This document shows positions 59,716 through 64,000 of a DNA stretch of 64,000 bases, piece by piece. Made by a program: the position numbers and the translations under genes. Within the stretch, counting starts at the first letter, position 1; the number at the start of each line of letters is the position of its first letter. The DNA is from Mycolicibacterium senegalense (GTDB lineage: Bacteria; Actinomycetota; Actinomycetes; Mycobacteriales; Mycobacteriaceae). The stretch spans positions 3,906,001 to 3,970,000 of the forward strand of contig NZ_CP081000.1 of the NCBI RefSeq assembly GCF_019645875.1. Direction: 5' to 3'. The notes below the pieces were generated by a model that did no database searches, was not told the origin of the DNA, and saw nothing but the letters and a program-made list of their open reading frames with translations.

Positions 59716-59755
59716 TTCGACACGGACCGCGTGTGCTATACATTCGTACAACACA
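59716..59755. promoter_or_regulatory. Promoter of the NTF2/SDR/GMC operon with a third TetR-like site
   Basis: TTCGAC (59716-59721), a 17-bp spacer and TACATT (59739-59744) form the promoter. The site TGTGCTATAC-ATTC-GTACAACACA (59732-59755) overlaps the -10 and resembles the two CTATAC-N4-GTATAG operators at 57384. Its arms pair at 8 of 10 positions. Confidence 0.6.
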
Positions 59756-59791
59756 TCGATTCCGTACATCCCCGAAAGGACCGCATCACCG

Positions 59792-60349
59792 ATGACGAAT
59801 ACCGATGACCTGGAGCAGCTCCGCCGGCGGGTGCAATACCTAGAGGATCGGACCGCGATCTTGGACTGCGTGATGAACCAGTCCCGTGGTCACGATCGCC
59901 ACGATGCCGAACTGATGGGCAGCGTGTACTTCGAAGACGGCGTCGATGAGCACGGACCGACCGTCAAGACCGGTCCGGAATACGGTGAATGGGCCAACGC
60001 CGCCCACACCGCGGTGTTCGAGGATCACCTGCACAACATCACCACACACACCTGCGAGGTCGACGGTGACGTCGCCCATGCCGAGAGCTATGTCATCGGC
60101 GCCATGCGCGCCAAGGGCGGCAAGGTCGTGTCGCTCATGGGTGGCCGCTACATCGACCGTCTGGAGCGCCGGGACGGGGTCTGGAAGATCGCGCTGCGAC
60201 GGTGCACCATCGAATGGATGATGAACGGCGACTCCTCACTGCTGAATTCCGGCGCTGTGGCCGGGTTCATCAAGGGCACCTGGGACAAGACGGACGCGTC
60301 CTATCACCGGCCACTTTCCATGGACGGCGCTCCGGTCAATCGCTGGTAA
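59792..60349 (+). CDS. SnoaL/NTF2-like protein
   Basis: A 185-aa NTF2-fold protein of the SnoaL-like type. The pattern is an N-terminal helix (EQLRRRVQYLEDRTAILDCV), then RGHDRHDAELMGSVYFEDGV, then HTAVFEDHLHNITTHTCEVD, then the strand VAHAESYVIGAMRAKGGKVV and YIDRLERRDGVWKIALRRC. Relatives are limonene-1,2-epoxide hydrolase-like, ketosteroid-isomerase-like or dehydratase proteins; the active-site Asp/His can be suggested in the RHDAEL segment. GAAAGGA lies upstream. It starts an operon with the SDR and GMC genes. Confidence 0.83.
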   Translation: MTNTDDLEQLRRRVQYLEDRTAILDCVMNQSRGHDRHDAELMGSVYFEDGVDEHGPTVKTGPEYGEWANAAHTAVFEDHLHNITTHTCEVDGDVAHAESYVIGAMRAKGGKVVSLMGGRYIDRLERRDGVWKIALRRCTIEWMMNGDSSLLNSGAVAGFIKGTWDKTDASYHRPLSMDGAPVNRW

Positions 60350-60354
60350 TTCGT

Positions 60355-61149
60355 ATGGAACTCAACGGCAGAGTCGCGCTGGTGACCGGCGGCGCGTCGG
60401 GCATCGGCCGGGCGTCGGCACAGCGGTTCGCTGCCGAAGGGATGCGGGTCTGTGTGGTCGATATCGACGGCGGGGCGGCTCATGAGGTCGCCCAGTCGTT
60501 CGATGGACTGGGTTTCGCCTGCGACGTGTCCGACCCCGCCCAGGTGGAGGCGGCCTTCGCGCGCTGCGCCGAGGAACTCGGCGGGTTGGACCTGGCACTC
60601 CTCAACGCAGGCATCACGATTCACTGGTCCGGTGACATCGGATTCCTCGATTTGGGCCAGTACCGCAGATCGGTCGGTGTGAACCTGGACGGGGTGGTCT
60701 ACGGCGCGGTTGCTGCCGTCAAGACGATGCGAGCACTCGAAAGCTCCGCCGAGCGGGCCATATTGGCGACGGCCTCGCTGGCCGGCCTCATCCCCTGGCA
60801 TCCCGATCCCGTGTACAGCCTCGGCAAGCACGGCGTGGTCGGGTTCATGCGGTCCATCGCCCCGAACCTCGCGCCCGAGGGCATCGCGACACACACCATC
60901 TGTCCGGGGATCACCGCAACCGGGGTGTTGGGAGATCGGCGCACGCTGGTCGAACGCATCGGGGTACCGGTGATGGAGCCCGAGGCCATCGCCGACGCGG
61001 TACTCACCGCGGCCACGGCACCACCGGAGACGACTGGGTCGTGCTGGGTCGCCCAGCACGGGAAGCCAGCCCGGCCAATGACTTTCCCGGAAGTCACCGG
61101 CGCCGACCTTCGCTTGAACGTACCGGTCACCCCGAGGATGAAGATATGA
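60355..61149 (+). CDS. Short-chain dehydrogenase/reductase
   Basis: A 264-aa classical SDR. The cofactor motif is TGGASGIGRA at residues 11-20, and CVVDIDG after strand 2 suggests NAD preference. NAG appears as LLNAGITI, and the catalytic Tyr-Lys pair is YSLGKHG with the preceding serine in ATASLAG. It is 5 nt from the NTF2-like gene and overlaps the GMC oxidoreductase gene by 4 nt (ATGA). It probably oxidises or reduces the same alcohol/ketone pathway. Confidence 0.92.
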   Translation: MELNGRVALVTGGASGIGRASAQRFAAEGMRVCVVDIDGGAAHEVAQSFDGLGFACDVSDPAQVEAAFARCAEELGGLDLALLNAGITIHWSGDIGFLDLGQYRRSVGVNLDGVVYGAVAAVKTMRALESSAERAILATASLAGLIPWHPDPVYSLGKHGVVGFMRSIAPNLAPEGIATHTICPGITATGVLGDRRTLVERIGVPVMEPEAIADAVLTAATAPPETTGSCWVAQHGKPARPMTFPEVTGADLRLNVPVTPRMKI

Positions 61150-62750
61150 CCAGCTACGACTACATTATCGCCGGCGCCGGTTCGGCCGGCTGTGTACTCG
61201 CCAACCGACTGTCCGCCGACCCGGCGGTGTCGGTTCTGCTGATCGAGGCCGGCGGCGGCGACCGCAGCCCGATGTTCAGCATCCCGAAGGGCTCGGGATT
61301 GGTGTTCGAGAACGAGAAGTACACCTGGCAGTACAAGACCATTCCGTTCGGGCCGAACTCGCATGTCGAGACCTGGATGCGCGGCAAGTTGCTCGGCGGG
61401 TCGAGCTCGGTCAACGGAATGATCTACAACCGCGGGCACCGGGCTGATTACGACGAACTGGAGCGATTGGGCAACCCCGGCTGGGGCTGGGACCACATCC
61501 TGCCGATCTTCAAGTCGTTCGAGGACAACGAATTCGGCCCGTCACCGACCCGCGGCACCGGCGGCCGGCTGCACATCTCGGTTCCTCGTGATCCCGATCC
61601 GTTGTGTCAGGAGATGCTGGCCGCCGGGGTGAAGGCAGGCTTGACCGAAGTCCAGGACATCAACGAGTCCGACGAACCACGGATCGGCTACGCCACCTCG
61701 ACCATCAAGAACGGCCGGCGGGTCAGCGCATCGCGGGCGTTCCTCAAGCCGGCGATGTCCCGGCCCAACCTCACCGTGCTGACCAATACCTCGGTCGACC
61801 GCATCCTGTTCGATGCGGGCCGAGCGGTCGGAGTCCTGGCCCGAAACCGCCGTGGCAGTACCGACATCCGGGCAGGCCGCGAGGTGATCGTCTCGTTGGG
61901 CAGCCTCAACAGCCCGAAGCTGTTGCAGCTGTCCGGAATCGGCCCCAGGGAAGTCTTGACCGCCGCCGGTATCCAGGTCTACCTGGACCGGGATCGCGTG
62001 GGGCGCGGGCTGCGAGAGCACCGGTGTGCGGCCATGCGGTTTCGACTCAACGCCGATCTGGGGTACAACCGGCAGCTGGCGGGAACTCTGGCCCAGGCGA
62101 GAACCGGCGTCAAGTATCTGGCCACCCGCAAGGGTCCACTCGCAGCGCCGTCATTCGACCTCATCGCCTTCGTCAAGTCACGGCCGGACACCGAGCGGGT
62201 CGATGCCCAGTTGATGCTCGGGCCGTGGACCATACCGCCGTACAACACCGGGCAACCGGTCGTGATCGAACGCACGGCCGGCGCCTCCTGCCTGGGTATG
62301 GCGCTGCGTCCCACGTCCGAGGGACGTTGTGAGATCACCGCATCTGATCCCGACGCACCAGTGCTCATCGATCCCAACTACCTCGGGACCGAGGAGGATC
62401 GGCAGACGACGGCCAATCTGTTGCGCACCATGCGGGAGATCTTCGGCCAAGAACCCATCGTCGACCGGATCGAGGGCGAAACCTACCCGGGGTCTGCGGC
62501 AATAAGTGACGACGAGCTCGTCGATGCCGCCCTCGCCGGCGGTTACAGCGGATACCACGCGATCGGCACCTGCGCGATGGGACCGCACGAGGATGCCGTT
62601 GTGGACAGCCGTCTGCGGGTGCGCGGTGTGGACGGGCTGCGTGTCGTCGACTGCTCGGTGATGCCGAGCATGGTGGCCGGCAACCTCAACGGACCGATGA
62701 TGGCGATGGCCTGGCGCGCTGCCGACTTCATCCTGGAAGATCTGTCTTGA
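61146..62750 (+). CDS. GMC-family FAD oxidoreductase (alcohol oxidase/dehydrogenase)
   Basis: A 534-aa glucose-methanol-choline family enzyme that oxidises an alcohol to an aldehyde or ketone with FAD. The FAD motif is AGAGSAGCVLANRLS near residue 9. GKLLGGSSSVNGMIYNRGH is GMC signature 1, and GSLNSPKLLQLSGIGP is signature 2. The catalytic histidine is H471 (GYHAIGTCAMG), with N in AGNLNGPMMAMAWRAADF as second. It closely resembles choline/alkane-alcohol dehydrogenases and other group members; the substrate is unknown. A terminator hairpin lies right behind it. Confidence 0.93.
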   Translation: MTSYDYIIAGAGSAGCVLANRLSADPAVSVLLIEAGGGDRSPMFSIPKGSGLVFENEKYTWQYKTIPFGPNSHVETWMRGKLLGGSSSVNGMIYNRGHRADYDELERLGNPGWGWDHILPIFKSFEDNEFGPSPTRGTGGRLHISVPRDPDPLCQEMLAAGVKAGLTEVQDINESDEPRIGYATSTIKNGRRVSASRAFLKPAMSRPNLTVLTNTSVDRILFDAGRAVGVLARNRRGSTDIRAGREVIVSLGSLNSPKLLQLSGIGPREVLTAAGIQVYLDRDRVGRGLREHRCAAMRFRLNADLGYNRQLAGTLAQARTGVKYLATRKGPLAAPSFDLIAFVKSRPDTERVDAQLMLGPWTIPPYNTGQPVVIERTAGASCLGMALRPTSEGRCEITASDPDAPVLIDPNYLGTEEDRQTTANLLRTMREIFGQEPIVDRIEGETYPGSAAISDDELVDAALAGGYSGYHAIGTCAMGPHEDAVVDSRLRVRGVDGLRVVDCSVMPSMVAGNLNGPMMAMAWRAADFILEDLS

Positions 62751-62755
62751 CAACG

Positions 62756-62800
62756 GAATCGGCGCCGGTCCACCCATGGGGGTGGGTCCGGCGCCGATTC
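62756..62800. terminator. Bidirectional hairpin between the GMC and SDR genes
   Basis: 13-bp perfect arms GAATCGGCGCCGG/CCGGCGCCGATTC plus an inner CCACCC/GGGTGG pairing. It lies between two convergent genes (stops at 62750 and 62813). Confidence 0.8.
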
Positions 62801-62812
62801 GGTCGGCTGCCG

Positions 62813-63634
62813 TCACATGAGGGCGAATCCGGCGTCGACCGGTAGCGCCACACCGGTGATGTACCGGGCCTTCTCCCCCGCCAGGAAGACGACGGCATTG
62901 GTGACGTCGAGCGGCTCGACGAACGGCACCGGCATCAGGTTGCCGGTCATCGCGCTGGAGTCGGGGTTGGCCTCGAACACCTTGGCCATGTGCTCGTTGA
63001 AGATCATCGGGGTGGCCACCCCGGTCGGGTGCACCGAGTTCACCCGGATGTTGTGCTGCGCATAGGCATACGCCGCCGAGCGCATCAACCCCACCACACC
63101 GTGTTTGGACGCTGCGTAGGCGAATGTCGCTGCGCTGCCGTCACCTCCGCGTCCCACGAGGCCCTGCATCGAGGAGATCAGGATCATCGAGCCGCCGGTA
63201 CCCCGACGGATCATCGACGGCGCGGTGGCCGCGATGGTGTTCCACACCCCCCGCAGGTTCGTATCGAGGATGTCGGAATACACCGTTTCATCCAGCGGGT
63301 CGTCCAGCCCCATTCCGACCACACCGGCATTGGCCACCACGATGTTCACATCGCCGAACGCGGCGATTCCGGTGTCGATCGCGGCGCGCAGCTCCGCCAG
63401 ATTGCGGACGTCGGCGACGGCCGTCTCGATTTGCCCGCCGGCCTCGGTGACCAAGCGGGCGGTTTCGTCCAGATCCTCCTTGGTGGCCAGCGGGTAAGGG
63501 ATCGAGTCGATGTCGGCGCACCGGTCGATCGCGATGATGTCGACGCCGGCCTCGGCCAGCGCCACCGCGTGGCTGCGGCCCTGCCCGCGGGCAGCCCCGG
63601 TGATGACCGCGACCTGGCGCTCTGGTGATGTCAT
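62813..63634 (-). CDS. SDR of the mycofactocin-coupled type
   Basis: A 273-aa SDR. The N-terminal signature GAARGQGRSHAVALAEAG is characteristic of the mycofactocin-coupled subgroup, whose NAD is tightly bound and regenerated through the mycofactocin peptide cofactor. It is followed by VANAGVVG, the ISSMQG serine and YAASKHGVVG. The long insert between the cofactor strand and NAG (RCADIDSIPYPLATKEDLDE) is also typical. The substrate is unknown; an alcohol seems likely. It is 15 nt downstream of the P450 gene on the same strand, with GAAAGGA upstream, so both form one operon. Confidence 0.9.
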   Translation of the reverse strand: MTSPERQVAVITGAARGQGRSHAVALAEAGVDIIAIDRCADIDSIPYPLATKEDLDETARLVTEAGGQIETAVADVRNLAELRAAIDTGIAAFGDVNIVVANAGVVGMGLDDPLDETVYSDILDTNLRGVWNTIAATAPSMIRRGTGGSMILISSMQGLVGRGGDGSAATFAYAASKHGVVGLMRSAAYAYAQHNIRVNSVHPTGVATPMIFNEHMAKVFEANPDSSAMTGNLMPVPFVEPLDVTNAVVFLAGEKARYITGVALPVDAGFALM

Positions 63635-63649
63635 TGCCGTTCCTTTCGG

Positions 63650-64000
63650 TCAGCCGACGATGGCCGGCATGGTGTCCCAGCCACGCACAGTGGAGGTTCG
63701 GGACCGGCGCGCCCCGGACATGTCGACCTCCCACGTCGGCCAGCGCTTGAGCACTTCTTCGAGCGCAACGCGGCCTTCCAGCCGGGCCAGCGGCGACCCC
63801 ACACAGAAGTGCGGACCGCGGCCGAAGGTCAGGTGACCGCCTGGCTTGCGGTGGATGTCGAACCGGTCCGGCTCGTCGAAATGGCGCTCGTCCCGGTTGG
63901 CCGAGGCCAACATCAGCAGCAATGCGCTACCCGCAGGAACAACCTGGTCCTGGAACAACACATCGTCGGTCGCGACGTAGCGTGCGACATGCGGCCCCGG
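63650..64000 (-). CDS. Cytochrome P450, C-terminal part (gene continues beyond the window)
   Basis: The reading frame is open to the window edge and contains the P450 C-terminal third. The heme-binding loop is FGRGPHFCVGSPLARLE with the axial cysteine. RHFDEPDRFDIHRKP (the meander with the conserved Phe-Asp pair) precedes it, and the segment RYVATDDVLFQDQVVPAGSA continues upstream. The ExxR helix and the N-terminus are outside. It is in an operon with the mycofactocin-type SDR, so it probably hydroxylates the compound whose alcohol the SDR oxidises; this is inference. Confidence 0.93.
   Translation of the reverse strand, partial: PGPHVARYVATDDVLFQDQVVPAGSALLLMLASANRDERHFDEPDRFDIHRKPGGHLTFGRGPHFCVGSPLARLEGRVALEEVLKRWPTWEVDMSGARRSRTSTVRGWDTMPAIVG

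Noticed and set aside
1..64000. tRNA genes, insertion sequences, attachment sites or CRISPR arrays
   Set aside because: No transposase or integrase reading frame, no regularly spaced repeat array and no tRNA-like cloverleaf was seen. I could not run a tRNA or repeat search, so small elements may be missed.

Overview
This window comes from a fast-growing mycobacterium (Mycolicibacterium-type). The DNA is GC-rich with dense, often 1-8 nt overlapping genes, GTG/TTG starts and many leaderless promoters (a TANNNT -10 about 6 nt before the start codon). The gene order follows the M. tuberculosis stretch Rv3014c to Rv3050c from memory: ligA, a MetE-like protein, mnmA, iscS, an acyltransferase pair, etfBA, the methylglucose-lipopolysaccharide (MGLP) genes, echA17, serB2, ctaD, fecB, adhC, nrdF2, a Baeyer-Villiger-type monooxygenase and a TetR regulator. 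I see no tRNA, rRNA, transposase, integrase, CRISPR array or origin.

Layout. 1-11.2 kb: ligA (cut by the window edge), accessory genes (YjbR-like, acyl-CoA ligase, an ArsR/SRPBCC pair with tandem operators), then the MetE-like/MnmA/IscS group, a lipid acyltransferase pair, and a nitroreductase/cupin/SDR group. 11.2-25.2 kb: electron-transfer flavoprotein etfBA, then the MGLP locus (methyltransferase, GH57, GT4, hexapeptide acyltransferase, further methyltransferases) interrupted by an MFS/ArsR pair, with secreted proteins between. 25.2-36.5 kb: echA17, NUDIX, an ABC ATPase, a YczE membrane protein with a leaderless 48-aa protein and a divergent MocR regulator, serB2, ctaD, fecB, adhC and a DUF3349 protein.

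36.5-51.8 kb is an accessory block and the most interesting part. Two operons diverge from a 40-bp promoter whose -10 reads TAGCATA on one strand and TATGCTA on the other. Leftward lie a 502-aa unknown, a 240-aa unknown, a 1067-aa adenylyl cyclase/AAA ATPase and a 703-aa FAD oxidoreductase, all overlapping. Rightward lie a 242-aa protein with a helical plus beta layout and a polyprenyl diphosphate synthase. Next to them is a protein joining a TIR domain, helical repeats, a membrane segment and an LpqN-like domain. A 16-bp palindrome precedes the TIR gene and recurs before the next gene, a proline-rich exported protein. This looks like a cyclic-nucleotide-linked isoprenoid/redox module that I cannot match to a described system.

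51.8-64 kb: nrdF2, the monooxygenase and its TetR neighbour, then an accessory catabolic block. The block holds a geranylgeranyl-reductase-like enzyme with a palindromic operator, a TetR regulator with three predicted CTATAC-N4-GTATAG sites, an FMN monooxygenase, two gene remnants (acyl-CoA dehydrogenase, acyl-CoA synthetase), an NTF2-like protein, an SDR, a GMC oxidoreductase, a mycofactocin-type SDR and a P450 cut by the window end.
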